DNA of 64,000 nucleotides, taken from positions 342,192 through 406,191 of the forward strand of contig SJCO01000002.1 of NCBI GenBank assembly GCA_005217565.1. The letters are read 5' to 3'. The notes below the pieces were generated by a model. That model saw only the letters and a list, made by a program, of their open reading frames with translations. It searched no databases and was not told the origin of the DNA. The number at the start of each line of letters is the position of its first letter. Position 1 is the first letter of the stretch. Source of the stretch: Puteibacter caeruleilacunae. Its GTDB lineage: Bacteria; Bacteroidota; Bacteroidia; Bacteroidales; Prolixibacteraceae. This document shows positions 36,087 through 44,454 of the stretch, one piece after another. The translations under genes and the position numbers were made by a program.

Positions 36087-37058
36087 TTAAAGGTCCAATG
36101 TCCTGGTTGTTATTGTAGGAACAATCGGACTATTCTCTTTTGGTACTGGTACACCTAGATCTGTAGGTGTTGGACCAACAAATTCTGTTTTTGCTCCTAA
36201 TATTTTGATAAAACCATTCGGAGTCACTTCAACACTTGCGAACAATGGCTTCTTATATGGAACCGTATATTTTATCCATGGATATTCTTTATCGACTTCT
36301 GCACTGTAACGAATAGTCTTATAATCTCCACCGAGCCAGCTATACGACATCGAATTAATTTGAATATAATATATATCATTTATTCGTGCTGCATAATCAG
36401 TATGATGATGACCACTTAAACTAGCTAACACCTTTTTCTCACCAGAATCAAAAACAGCATTCTCAAGTACACCTCTAACTTCTCTTGAATTTTCTATACC
36501 TTCTTCATTTTCCAGGCTTTGATGAGAGAATACGATCACATGCTTATCTGTTAATTCCAGATCTCTTTTTAACCAGTTAAGTTGACCTTCTGCAATATAT
36601 CGTTTATAACCTGAGGCTCGATCTTCCGAGGGATTTAAATCATTACCATCTAATACAATAAAATGAATTCCTTTTATATCAAAAGAATAGTAACGAGCAT
36701 GACTTCCCCAAAACTTTACAACCTCCTCTCGCGAAAAGCCACCATCCATATCGTGATTTCCCAGAACATGATGTTTTGGACCAGGAAAGCTATTCCAGAT
36801 ATTCAAGAATTTAGTATTGTATTCATATGGTCGACAAAAATCACCTAATTGTACTGTAAATTCAGCCTCTTGATCCTTCATCGACCTTACAAACTCTTTC
36901 AACCTATCATCTGCATCATGCATTATATCTTTATGTACATCAGCACAAACGCCAAACTTCACACGTTTCCCTACTGATCCGCAGGCACTAAATGTAATTG
37001 GCAAGACCAACGCCGCACTTCCGCAAGCTATTTTTTGAATAAATTCACGTCGCTGCAT
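36087..37058 (-). CDS. Calcineurin-like metallophosphoesterase, exported
   Basis: 323 aa. The N-terminus RREFIQK followed by a hydrophobic stretch ending TFSAC suggests Tat export and a lipoprotein Cys at about 26. Metal motifs of the superfamily are all present: CADVHKD (DxH), QLGDF (GD), LGNHD (GNHD), FSHQS and SGHHHTD (GHxH). Related secreted enzymes act on phosphodiesters or phosphomonoesters such as glycerophosphodiesters or nucleotides; the substrate is unknown. First gene of the eight-gene unit. Confidence 0.88.
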   Translation of the reverse strand: MQRREFIQKIACGSAALVLPITFSACGSVGKRVKFGVCADVHKDIMHDADDRLKEFVRSMKDQEAEFTVQLGDFCRPYEYNTKFLNIWNSFPGPKHHVLGNHDMDGGFSREEVVKFWGSHARYYSFDIKGIHFIVLDGNDLNPSEDRASGYKRYIAEGQLNWLKRDLELTDKHVIVFSHQSLENEEGIENSREVRGVLENAVFDSGEKKVLASLSGHHHTDYAARINDIYYIQINSMSYSWLGGDYKTIRYSAEVDKEYPWIKYTVPYKKPLFASVEVTPNGFIKILGAKTEFVGPTPTDLGVPVPKENSPIVPTITTRTLDL

Positions 37059-37076
37059 AATTCATTTTTTAATGTC

Positions 37077-37236
37077 GACACTAATGTACTCCACAAAACT
37101 AATATCAAACTCTCAAATAACCATCTGCTAGTAACATCAATACTCCATTTTTTATCTCATATTTTTTAAGACACTTAAGTCTCTGTTTTTATGACACTTT
37201 ACACTAGCACTATCATTCACCACAAACCTGTGTCAT
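37077..37236. promoter_or_regulatory. GACACT repeats upstream of the eight-gene unit
   Basis: GACACT occurs in the same orientation at 37077, 37170 and 37193, the last two extended to GACACTT and 23 nt apart, and GTGTC (inverted) at 37230. A possible -7 box TAGTTTTG (minus strand, 37101-37094) lies between. Paired direct repeats about two turns apart suit an AraC-family activator; the unit encodes one. The remaining spacer has nothing else clear. Confidence 0.35.
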
Positions 37237-37268
37237 TTTTTATATTTGCAAATTTAACACTTACAAAA

Positions 37269-37301
37269 ACAAAAAAAGGCTGTCCTTATGGACAACCTTT
37301 C
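37269..37301 (-). terminator. Terminator of the superoxide-reductase-like gene
   Basis: Minus strand: AAAGGTTGTCC, loop ATAA, GGACAGCCTTT then a T-run. 11-bp stem with one mismatch, 30 nt beyond the stop. Confidence 0.85.
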
Positions 37302-37330
37302 CTATGATATATTTATATAATCAGAATTAA

Positions 37331-37711
37331 TTATTCTGCAATCTCAACAAGCTTCTCATCACTGTGCCACAAACCATGTTTTGTACAGAATGCTGCTGCT
37401 GTAAGTTTCATTTTACGATTAGGAACAATATAGAAGTCAACCTCGACCTGTCCTGGAGCACTACCTAATGCACCAGCCATGAATGAAGTTTGAGCTAGCA
37501 TCTTCTCTCCATCCCAAAGTTGAATCCAACTAATGTAATGATCAAAATCATCTGGATGAAGATACTCATCTCCAACTTGTACTTTAACAGTAAATTTTTC
37601 ACCTTTTTTAGCAACATCCTCACAATGCACAAATGCAGAGTGACGGTCAATGTAATCACGTTTTGCTTCTCTTTCAATTTGAGAAATATCTTCGTACTTG
37701 TTAATTTTCAT
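37331..37711 (-). CDS. Superoxide reductase-like (neelaredoxin/class II) protein
   Basis: 126 aa, a single SOR domain without the N-terminal desulforedoxin iron site. The His4-Cys iron ligands are readable: H24 (DRHSAFVH), H52 and H58 (LHPDDFDHYI), C109 and H112 (FCTKHGLW). The usual Glu-Lys pair before the first His is replaced by Asp22-Arg23, so the sixth ligand and the superoxide-guiding lysine differ from characterised enzymes. It likely reduces superoxide to peroxide in the cytosol with rubredoxin or a similar donor. Upstream in the same direction is ahpC, which would remove the peroxide. Confidence 0.82.
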   Translation of the reverse strand: MKINKYEDISQIEREAKRDYIDRHSAFVHCEDVAKKGEKFTVKVQVGDEYLHPDDFDHYISWIQLWDGEKMLAQTSFMAGALGSAPGQVEVDFYIVPNRKMKLTAAAFCTKHGLWHSDEKLVEIAE

Positions 37712-37814
37712 CTTTTTGGTAATTTGTACTATTAAACTTAGGGTTTTCTATTCGATCTTCAATTTCACAATATTATTCTTAATATGCAAATACTGAAGAT
37801 CAAATTAAAAAGAA

Positions 37815-38447
37815 TTAATTATTTGTTAGGTATTCTGCCACACCTTCTGCACTTGCAGTCATTGCTTCTTTACCTTCCGACCAGTTAGCAGGACAAACTT
37901 CTCCGTTCTCTTCGAAGTGATGTAGTGCATCCACCATTCTTAATGCCTCATCTACATTTCGTCCTAACGGCAAGTCATTTACCACACTATGGCGAACAAC
38001 ACCTTCTTTATCAATTAGGAATAATCCTCTGTATGCTACAGGAGCTCCATTAAATACTGATTTTCCTTCATCATCAAAATCATACTCTCCTGCAAGTACA
38101 CCATATGCTTCAGCAATCGTTTTTGAAAGATCGGCTACAATAGGATATGTAACACCTTGAATACCGCCTTTTTTCTTTTCTGTATTCAACCATGCCCAAT
38201 GTGAGAATTCCGAATCTACCGAACAAGCAACAACCTGAACGTTTCTTTTCTCAAATTCAGCTAACTTTTCTTGGAAAGCAAGCAACTCGGTAGGACAAAC
38301 AAATGTAAAGTCTAGAGGATAGAAAAAGAATACAACATCTTTCTTACCAACAAATTGACTTAGTGAATAACCTTCAACAATCTGATTTCCGTTGATCACT
38401 GCTTTCTCTTCGAAAACTGGGGCTTTTTTTCCTACTAATGTACTCAT
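37815..38447 (-). CDS. ahpC: 2-Cys peroxiredoxin (AhpC/Prx1 type)
   Basis: 210-aa thiol peroxidase. Peroxidatic C51 in DFTFVCPTE with the preceding FYPLDFTF; resolving Cys about 185 in GEVCPANW; HWAWLNTEKKKGG and DLPLGRNVDEALR are typical of the Prx1/AhpC group. The C-terminal YF-type motif of sensitive enzymes is not obvious (it ends EGVAEYLTNN). No ahpF follows, so thioredoxin is the likely reductant. 104 nt upstream of the superoxide-reductase-like gene in the same direction. Confidence 0.93.
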   Translation of the reverse strand: MSTLVGKKAPVFEEKAVINGNQIVEGYSLSQFVGKKDVVFFFYPLDFTFVCPTELLAFQEKLAEFEKRNVQVVACSVDSEFSHWAWLNTEKKKGGIQGVTYPIVADLSKTIAEAYGVLAGEYDFDDEGKSVFNGAPVAYRGLFLIDKEGVVRHSVVNDLPLGRNVDEALRMVDALHHFEENGEVCPANWSEGKEAMTASAEGVAEYLTNN

Positions 38448-38497
38448 AATTCTTATTTTTTTATTTTGTTATTTCTTTTCTGTAAATCTTACGATTA

Positions 38498-38505
38498 CAA
38501 AATTA
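38498..38505 (-). promoter_or_regulatory. -7 box of ahpC promoter
   Basis: Minus strand TAATTTTG, perfect TAnnTTTG, 50 nt before the ahpC ATG. Confidence 0.5.
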
Positions 38506-39033
38506 TCTATTCAAAAGTCACAAGCATCATAATTTTAATTGATAGTTTTTATAGGGTAATAGAGAGCGTTTATAAGTGTCTGAAGAGAAATCTCTAATTA
38601 GACTGATTATAAACAAATAACATCATTTCCTAATACCCTTCTCCTCATCCAATTTTTATCAATGAACACAAATTATGAAACAAAAGAAATAACTAATTGT
38701 TGTTGAAACACCCCAAAGAATTGTTATGTAATTCGTTTTTTCGATAAGTCAAGTTTAATGAGCTTCGCTACATTATGTTTTATTTCCCACTACTATTCCT
38801 TACAAATCCTTACTAAAGCCCTATCAAAGCCTCACATACCCGCATGTTGAGTAGGAGTTGACAAGAGTTTGACAAGGCTTTGAGAAGACTTTGAGAAGGC
38901 TAAGACAAGGCTTTAACCCTAAAGAAAAGTCACTAGTACATATAATGCACTTTAGCACCTAATACTTTTTTATACCACACCTATCGCCTCAATACGATAG
39001 AACTTTCAAATGGAAACAACAATAGCAACTTGG
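38506..39033. other. Gene-free stretch between ahpC and cdaA
   Basis: About 530 bases without a credible gene on either strand. It holds an 11-nt periodic array at 38799-38923 and a small hairpin CTATCG / CGATAG at 38981-39000 just 3' of cdaA, which is not followed by a good T-tract. The part 38506-38790 shows nothing I can name. Confidence 0.6.
38799..38923. repeat. Degenerate 11-nt tandem array C
   Basis: Units start at 38810, 38821 and 38832, then after a 4-nt insert at 38847, 38858, 38869, 38880, 38891, 38902 and 38913, all exactly 11 nt apart. Right units read TTGACAAGGCT or TTGAGAAGGCT; left units read xxAxxAAAGCC, the reverse sense. This is the same design as array A: tandem 11-mers that switch orientation across a 4-nt centre. 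Confidence 0.7.
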
Positions 39034-39864
39034 TTATGACGCATTTTCAGAAGTAGCATCATTACCTTCTTCTGATTGGTCATCTTCTGGCAGTCCGGCT
39101 TCTAATAATTGAGTAAGTTCAACCATACTAATATTCTCCTTAATATCTCCCCCACTAACATACGACACATGCCCCCTTTCTTCTGAGACGACGACAACCT
39201 GGGCATCAGTCTGCTCTGTCAATCCAATAGCAGCTCTATGTCGTAATCCTAAGTCTACACTAACATCATCACTATCAGTAACGGGAAGAATACACCTGGC
39301 AGCAATCACTTTATTGCCCACGATAATAACAGCTCCGTCGTGCAGCGGGGAATTCTTAAAGAATATAGTTTCTAACAAAGGAGACGAAATCTTGGCATTT
39401 AATCGTTCTCCTGTTCTTGAGTAATCTTTCAATTCGGTATTACGAGCAATTGCAATCAAAGCTCCAGTTTTGGTTCTGGACATACTTTCACATGCACTCA
39501 CAATTAGTCGTATATGATCATTTGTTGTCTTCTTTAAATGCTTCGAGAATAAACCTTCCAGCGAAAAAGATTGATTCAGCTTATATTTCGTTCCAATCAA
39601 CAGAAATAACCGCCGTATTTCCTGCTGAAACACAATAATGAGTGCTAACACTCCAACACCAATAAACTGTCCGAGAATAGATCCCAACAATTGCATGTTC
39701 AATGCTTTCACCAATAACCATGCTAGATAAAAAAGAAAAATTCCAATAAAAATGCTAAATGCAGCAGTTCCCTGAATCAACCTGTATATTTCATAAAGCA
39801 GGAATGCAACTAACAAGATGTCCACGACATCCATTATACTTATTGTAATGAATAAGCTGATCAT
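39034..39864 (-). CDS. cdaA: Diadenylate cyclase CdaA (c-di-AMP synthase)
   Basis: Makes the second messenger c-di-AMP from two ATP at the inner membrane. 276 aa with three N-terminal TM helices (about 8-80) and a DAC domain (about 105-235) bearing the catalytic DGA in SPLHDGAVIIV and RHR in LGLRHRAAIG. It overlaps folP by 4 nt (ATGA), implying translational coupling; the folP-cdaA pair is a common Bacteroidota arrangement. The C-terminal tail is acidic (DDQSEEGND). Confidence 0.93.
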   Translation of the reverse strand: MISLFITISIMDVVDILLVAFLLYEIYRLIQGTAAFSIFIGIFLFYLAWLLVKALNMQLLGSILGQFIGVGVLALIIVFQQEIRRLFLLIGTKYKLNQSFSLEGLFSKHLKKTTNDHIRLIVSACESMSRTKTGALIAIARNTELKDYSRTGERLNAKISSPLLETIFFKNSPLHDGAVIIVGNKVIAARCILPVTDSDDVSVDLGLRHRAAIGLTEQTDAQVVVVSEERGHVSYVSGGDIKENISMVELTQLLEAGLPEDDQSEEGNDATSENAS

Positions 39865-40739
39865 ATGACTGATGACTTTAATTTTTCTACTATTTTAACA
39901 GCTTCAACTGCTTCACGAACATCGTGCACTCTTAATATATCGGCACCTCCTAGTAATGCCATCGTATTTAGCACTGTCGTTCCATTCAAGCTTTCTGATG
40001 GCTCTGAACCTAGTAATCGGTAAATCATTGACTTTCTGGAAACACCTGCAAGTATTGGTAATCGAAACACGTCAAAAGCATCCAGATTATTCATCAACTC
40101 ATAGTTATGATCCAAAGTTTTCGCAAAACCAAATCCAGGGTCAAGAATAACATCTGATACCCCTAACCGATGCAATTGATTCACACGCTCGGAAAAATAC
40201 ACACACATCTCCCGAACAATATTCTCGTAACTAGGTTCTTGTTGCATATTCTGCGGAGTTCCTTTCATGTGCATCATGATATAAGGGACACGCAAATCGG
40301 CCACTGTCTCAAACATATGATCATCAAGAGCCCCTCCTGAAATATCATTAATAATACATTCTCCACATTCCTCGACAATCTTTCGAGCCACAGATGAGCG
40401 AAACGTATCGATTGAAATCATCACATCTGGAAATTGATTTCTTAGTAGTTTTATGGCAGGAATCATCCTTTCGAGCTCTAATTCAGCCTCTATATCATCA
40501 GCACCTGGTCGACTAGAATAGGCTCCTACATCAATAATGTCGGCTCCCTCCGTTACCATTTTCGCGATCTGTTTTTCCATCTCCTCTTCACTTCGGTATC
40601 GGCCTCCATCATAAAAGGAATCAGGGGTAACATTTAATATTCCCATAACTAACGGCGTATCCAATGAAACCAATGTTCCACGGTAATTAATTGTCTTTTT
40701 CCGTTTTTCCCGATTTAATCCTTCCTTCCTAACAAGCAT
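39861..40739 (-). CDS. folP: Dihydropteroate synthase
   Basis: Joins 6-hydroxymethyl-dihydropterin diphosphate and p-aminobenzoate in folate synthesis; the sulfonamide target. 292 aa TIM barrel with all signature loops: MGILNVTPDSFYDGG, IDVGAYSSRPGAD, SIDTFRSSVA, INDISGG, DPGFGFAKT, GVSRKSMIYRLLG and a final LRVHDV. The basic N-terminus (RKEGLNREKRKK) precedes the conserved part; an internal start is possible. First gene of the folP-cdaA unit. Confidence 0.95.
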   Translation of the reverse strand: MLVRKEGLNREKRKKTINYRGTLVSLDTPLVMGILNVTPDSFYDGGRYRSEEEMEKQIAKMVTEGADIIDVGAYSSRPGADDIEAELELERMIPAIKLLRNQFPDVMISIDTFRSSVARKIVEECGECIINDISGGALDDHMFETVADLRVPYIMMHMKGTPQNMQQEPSYENIVREMCVYFSERVNQLHRLGVSDVILDPGFGFAKTLDHNYELMNNLDAFDVFRLPILAGVSRKSMIYRLLGSEPSESLNGTTVLNTMALLGGADILRVHDVREAVEAVKIVEKLKSSVI

Positions 40740-40804
40740 ACTAATAATCTCTGTTTGAATGCAATCTGTCTGTAATTGGGGTTAAAAAATCACCCCATCA
40801 CTCA

Positions 40805-40812
40805 CAAATGTA
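40805..40812 (-). promoter_or_regulatory. -7 box of folP-cdaA promoter
   Basis: Minus strand TACATTTG, perfect TAnnTTTG, 66 nt before the folP ATG. Confidence 0.45.
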
Positions 40813-40868
40813 CAATAATTCAGACATATTTATTTTAAAAATTAATACTTTTATGGTTCAAAATCTAC

Positions 40869-41420
40869 ATGCAATTTATGGACAGGACAACACAACAATT
40901 CGATCATGTTATTTCAATCTGCAGCTCTATTTATGAGAAAAAAATGCAAGATTATGGAACAGCTTGGCGTATTTTAAGACCAAGCTCAATGACCGATCAA
41001 ATATACATTAAAGCTCAACGAATCAGAAGTATAGAAGAAAAAGGAGTTTCTAAAGTTGGAGAAGGAGTACGTGACGAGTATATTGGGATTATCAATTATT
41101 GTGCAATGGCATTAATTCAGTTGGAAAGAGGACCAGCGGATGAGGAATTAGAACCAGAAGAAGCACTTAATTTATACTTGACACACCTTAATACTGCCAA
41201 GACTTTAATGTTGGCCAAGAATCATGACTATGATGAAGCATGGCGTAATATGCGCATTAGCTCCTATACAGATCTAATTTTAATGAAGCTAAAGCGTACC
41301 AAACAAATCGAAGATAATAAAGGTGAGACACTTATTTCAGAAGGGATTGATGCCAATTATCTCGACATGATTAATTATGCCATTTTCGCCATGATTAAGA
41401 TTGAATTCGGAGAAGAATAA
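40869..41420 (+). CDS. DUF1599 protein (nucleotide-modification-associated domain)
   Basis: 183 aa made of two related halves: KKMQDYGTAWRILRPSSMTDQIYIKAQRIRSIEEKG shortened to QDYGTAWRILRPSSMTDQ, and NHDYDEAWRNMRISSYTDLI in the second half, each followed by an EGxxxxYxxxINY segment. This internal duplication is the DUF1599 pattern. Some phage relatives are tied to modified nucleotides; the cellular proteins have no established role. Divergent from folP and followed by a terminator. Confidence 0.85.
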   Translation: MQFMDRTTQQFDHVISICSSIYEKKMQDYGTAWRILRPSSMTDQIYIKAQRIRSIEEKGVSKVGEGVRDEYIGIINYCAMALIQLERGPADEELEPEEALNLYLTHLNTAKTLMLAKNHDYDEAWRNMRISSYTDLILMKLKRTKQIEDNKGETLISEGIDANYLDMINYAIFAMIKIEFGEE

Positions 41421-41430
41421 AATAACACAC

Positions 41431-41469
41431 AGGAGACTCTGCATTAGTAGTCTCCTTGTTTCTTTTTAT
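41431..41469 (+). terminator. Terminator after DUF1599 gene
   Basis: 8-bp perfect stem AGGAGACT / AGTCTCCT, 10-nt loop, followed by a T-rich tract. Confidence 0.75.
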
Positions 41470-41513
41470 TGAAACAGCAAAATCAGATACGCATAAGATA
41501 AACAACTTTAACC

Positions 41514-42638
41514 ATGAATTTTCTACGAACTTTAGGTCGATTGATCGTCGGTGCAACATTTATGTTTTCAGGATTTGTTAAAGGAATTGATCCTCTTGGT
41601 TCTGCCTATAAGTTCATCGATTATTTTGAGTCATTTCACCTTGACTTGTTAGCTCCAGTGGCACTACCATTGGCATTTGTTTTATCTGCACTTGAATTCT
41701 TTATTGGTGTTTCATTGTTTTTTAATCTATTCGTTAAACGGTTCGCATGGATGGCGATGCTTTTCATGAGTTTCTTTACAGCACTCACACTGTATATTGC
41801 TATTGATAATCCAGTTAGTGACTGTGGATGTTTTGGTGATGCCTTTGTTATTACAAACTGGCAAACATTCTATAAGAACCTGATTCTTATACTCTTTACA
41901 CTTATCATCTATTCCAATCGCAGGAAGTTCAGGTCTTTCTTAACATCAGGAGCCCAAAGCGTACTATTTTTAATTATTGCAATCGCATTCTCGGCAACAA
42001 TATATCACTCATACAGTCACCTTCCGATCATTGATTTTCGACCATACAAGGTAGGAGTAAATATTAATGAAGGGATGTCGATTCCTGAGGGGGCTTCAGA
42101 TCCTGTTTATGAAAATATCTTCAACTACAAGAACAAAAAAACTGGAGAAATAAAAGCTTTTAAAGAGGATGAATCACCTTGGCAGGATTCCTTAACCTGG
42201 GAATACGTTTCTCTAAAAGAAGAGAAACTTATAGATCCTGGATACATACCTCCGATACAAGATTTCAACATTGAAACAGAGGAAGGTGAAGATGTTAAAG
42301 ATTTCTTCCTGGAAGATGAGAACTACACATTTTTTCTTGTTGCATATGATTTAAATAAATCCAGTAAGAAAAAACAGGAAGAAATCAACCAATTAGCCAA
42401 TGCAGCAATGGAACAAGGCATGAACTTTATTTGTCTGACAGCCACCATTGAAGACGACTTACAAATCTTCAAAGATGAAACAGGTGCTCCATACGACTTT
42501 TTATTCTCTGATGAGATTACTTTAAAGACAATCATACGCTCAAATCCAGGATTGCTTTTAACACGACATGGAGACATTCTAAACAAATGGCACTATAACG
42601 ACATCCCTCAAATGGGAGATATTGAACAGCTAAAATAA
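41514..42638 (+). CDS. DoxX/MauE-like membrane protein, BT_3928 family
   Basis: 374 aa. The N-terminal half has four or five TM helices in DoxX/MauE style (LGRLIVGATFMFSGFVKGID, PLAFVLSALEFFIGVSLFFN, FMSFFTALTLYIAI) and a DCGCFGDAF motif facing the envelope. One more TM (about 146-165) precedes a soluble C-terminal half that looks thioredoxin-like without a CxxC (FFLVAYDLNKSSKKKQEEI, PGLLLTRHGDILNKW). Such proteins are common in Bacteroidota, often close to tpiA as here. A role in redox or quinone processes is inferred only. Confidence 0.82.
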   Translation: MNFLRTLGRLIVGATFMFSGFVKGIDPLGSAYKFIDYFESFHLDLLAPVALPLAFVLSALEFFIGVSLFFNLFVKRFAWMAMLFMSFFTALTLYIAIDNPVSDCGCFGDAFVITNWQTFYKNLILILFTLIIYSNRRKFRSFLTSGAQSVLFLIIAIAFSATIYHSYSHLPIIDFRPYKVGVNINEGMSIPEGASDPVYENIFNYKNKKTGEIKAFKEDESPWQDSLTWEYVSLKEEKLIDPGYIPPIQDFNIETEEGEDVKDFFLEDENYTFFLVAYDLNKSSKKKQEEINQLANAAMEQGMNFICLTATIEDDLQIFKDETGAPYDFLFSDEITLKTIIRSNPGLLLTRHGDILNKWHYNDIPQMGDIEQLK

Positions 42639-42733
42639 AAGGAGTAAACTAAAACCAATCTCTCAGTTGGTAAATAAAAAGTTAAAAAGAAAAGGCTGGA
42701 AAGAATGTATCTCATTTTTTCCGGTTAAAATTT

Positions 42734-42741
42734 TATCTTTG
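42734..42741 (+). promoter_or_regulatory. -7 box of tpiA promoter
   Basis: TATCTTTG, perfect TAnnTTTG followed by C, 43 nt before the tpiA ATG. Confidence 0.6.
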
Positions 42742-42783
42742 CCCTCCTATTATCCGTTTTGTTAAATTGAAAATCATACTATA

Positions 42784-43542
42784 ATGAGAAAGAAAATTGT
42801 AGCCGGAAACTGGAAATGTAACACCACCCTTCAAGCAGGTGTTGAATTGGCTAAAGAAGTAAGCAATGTAGTTGTTGAAAAAGGAGATAAGGATGTTGTT
42901 GTTGTTCTTGGAACTCCATTCACTCACATCACTAAAGTTGTTGATACTGTAGACAATGCTCGTATTGGTGTTGCATCACAGAACTGTGCTGCTGAAGCTA
43001 AAGGTGCTTTCACTGGAGAAGTTTCTGCTGAAATGGTTAAGTCAACTGGTGCTGAGTACGTAATTCTTGGTCACTCTGAGCGTAGAGAATACTACGGTGA
43101 GACTAGCGAGATCTTAAACAAAAAATTAGCACTTACTTTAGAGAATGGATTAACTCCTATTTTCTGTTGTGGTGAAGCTCTTGAAACAAGAGAAGCTGAA
43201 AAGCAAAACGAGTGGGTAAAAGCTCAGTTAGATGAGACTGTTTTCCAACTTTCAGCTGACGAATTCAAAAAAGTTGTTATTGCATATGAGCCAATCTGGG
43301 CAATCGGAACTGGTGTAACTGCATCTTCAGCTCAAGCTCAGGAAATGTTAGCTTACATTCGTAGCATCATTGCTGAGAAATTCGGTCAGGAAATTGCTGA
43401 TGCAACTTCTATCCTTTACGGTGGTAGCTGTAACGCAAAGAACGCTAACGAATTATTCGGACAGCCTGATATCGATGGTGGATTAATTGGTGGTGCTTCA
43501 TTGAAAGCAGAAGACTTCATCCAAATCATCAACGCATACTAA
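42784..43542 (+). CDS. tpiA: Triosephosphate isomerase
   Basis: Interconverts dihydroxyacetone phosphate and glyceraldehyde 3-phosphate. 252 aa; substrate loop GNWKCN with N9 and K11, catalytic His in [13 protein letters not shown], catalytic Glu in [11 protein letters not shown], phosphate loop [10 protein letters not shown] and GLIGGASLK. Base and codon use resembles highly expressed genes. It has its own promoter and a strong terminator. Confidence 0.97.
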   Translation: MRKKIVAGNWKCNTTLQAGVELAKEVSNVVVEKGDKDVVVVLGTPFTHITKVVDTVDNARIGVASQNCAAEAKGAFTGEVSAEMVKSTGAEYVILGHSERREYYGETSEILNKKLALTLENGLTPIFCCGEALETREAEKQNEWVKAQLDETVFQLSADEFKKVVIAYEPIWAIGTGVTASSAQAQEMLAYIRSIIAEKFGQEIADATSILYGGSCNAKNANELFGQPDIDGGLIGGASLKAEDFIQIINAY

Positions 43543-43563
43543 TTAGTACATTATAATATTTGA

Positions 43564-43595
43564 GTCATTCCAATTTATTTTGGAATGACTTTTTT
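43564..43595 (+). terminator. Terminator after tpiA
   Basis: 10-bp perfect stem GTCATTCCAA / TTGGAATGAC, 6-nt loop, followed by T6. It lies inside the longest possible open frame of prmA and so argues for the prmA start at 43608. Confidence 0.9.
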
Positions 43596-43607
43596 ATGCT
43601 TCAAATC

Positions 43608-44447
43608 ATGGATTATACAAAACTTACATTAGATATTACCCCAAACACAGAAGAGAACAGAGAAATCATCATGGCACAGTTAGGCATGGTTGGATTTGAA
43701 AGTTTTGTAGAAACAGATACCGGATTAGAAGCATTCATCCAGTCTGAATGTTTTAATCAGGAGGACTTTTCAATCAAATCAATCATGATTGATCCAACTG
43801 TTACACTAGATTCATCATTTGATGTTATAGCTGATCAAAACTGGAATGAAGAATGGGAGAAAAATTACTTTCAACCTATAGTTATTGGAGGTAAATGTGT
43901 AGTACGTGCTCCATTTCATACTGAATATCCAAAGGGCGACTATGAAATAGTTATAGAACCCAACATGGCATTTGGTACAGGAAACCATGAAACAACTTCT
44001 ACGATCATGGAACTTATCCTGGATCTTGATCTAACAGGAAAGCAAGTATTAGACATGGGATGCGGAACAGGGATATTAAGTATTTTGGCATCAATGATGG
44101 GTGCAGAACACATCACTGCCATCGATATAGACAAGTGGTCGTTTGAAGGTACAACAGAGAATGCTGCGCTCAATAATATTCAAAACATCACCCCCAAACA
44201 TGGAGATGCATCACTTCTAACTGAAGGCAATTATGACGTCATATTTGCCAATATTCACAAGAATATCCTAATTGCAGATGTTGCCAAATATGCTTCAGTC
44301 TTAAAGTCAGGCGGACAATTAACCATGAGTGGTTTTTACACGGAAGACATTGACGATATTGTAGAAGCAGCAAAAGCTGTAGGCTTGGAGGCTTCATCAT
44401 ATGTAAGCAAAAATAACTGGGTAGCCCACCTATTCACCAAGCCTTAA
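43608..44447 (+). CDS. prmA: Ribosomal protein L11 methyltransferase
   Basis: SAM-dependent enzyme that methylates ribosomal protein L11. 279 aa from MDYTKLTLDITP. SAM motif I VLDMGCGTGILSILAS, preceded by MAFGTGNHETT, the family hallmark; motif IV DVIFANIHKNIL. The start at 43608 is chosen because a 5' extension would cross the tpiA terminator. The N-terminal substrate-binding domain is present (about 1-75). The next gene converges with it, 7 nt away. Confidence 0.9.
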   Translation: MDYTKLTLDITPNTEENREIIMAQLGMVGFESFVETDTGLEAFIQSECFNQEDFSIKSIMIDPTVTLDSSFDVIADQNWNEEWEKNYFQPIVIGGKCVVRAPFHTEYPKGDYEIVIEPNMAFGTGNHETTSTIMELILDLDLTGKQVLDMGCGTGILSILASMMGAEHITAIDIDKWSFEGTTENAALNNIQNITPKHGDASLLTEGNYDVIFANIHKNILIADVAKYASVLKSGGQLTMSGFYTEDIDDIVEAAKAVGLEASSYVSKNNWVAHLFTKP

Positions 44448-44454
44448 TTGAGAC

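Noticed and set aside
43560-43607. Longer prmA start at 43560
   Set aside because: The extension is the tpiA terminator hairpin and its T-run; conserved protein begins at 43608.
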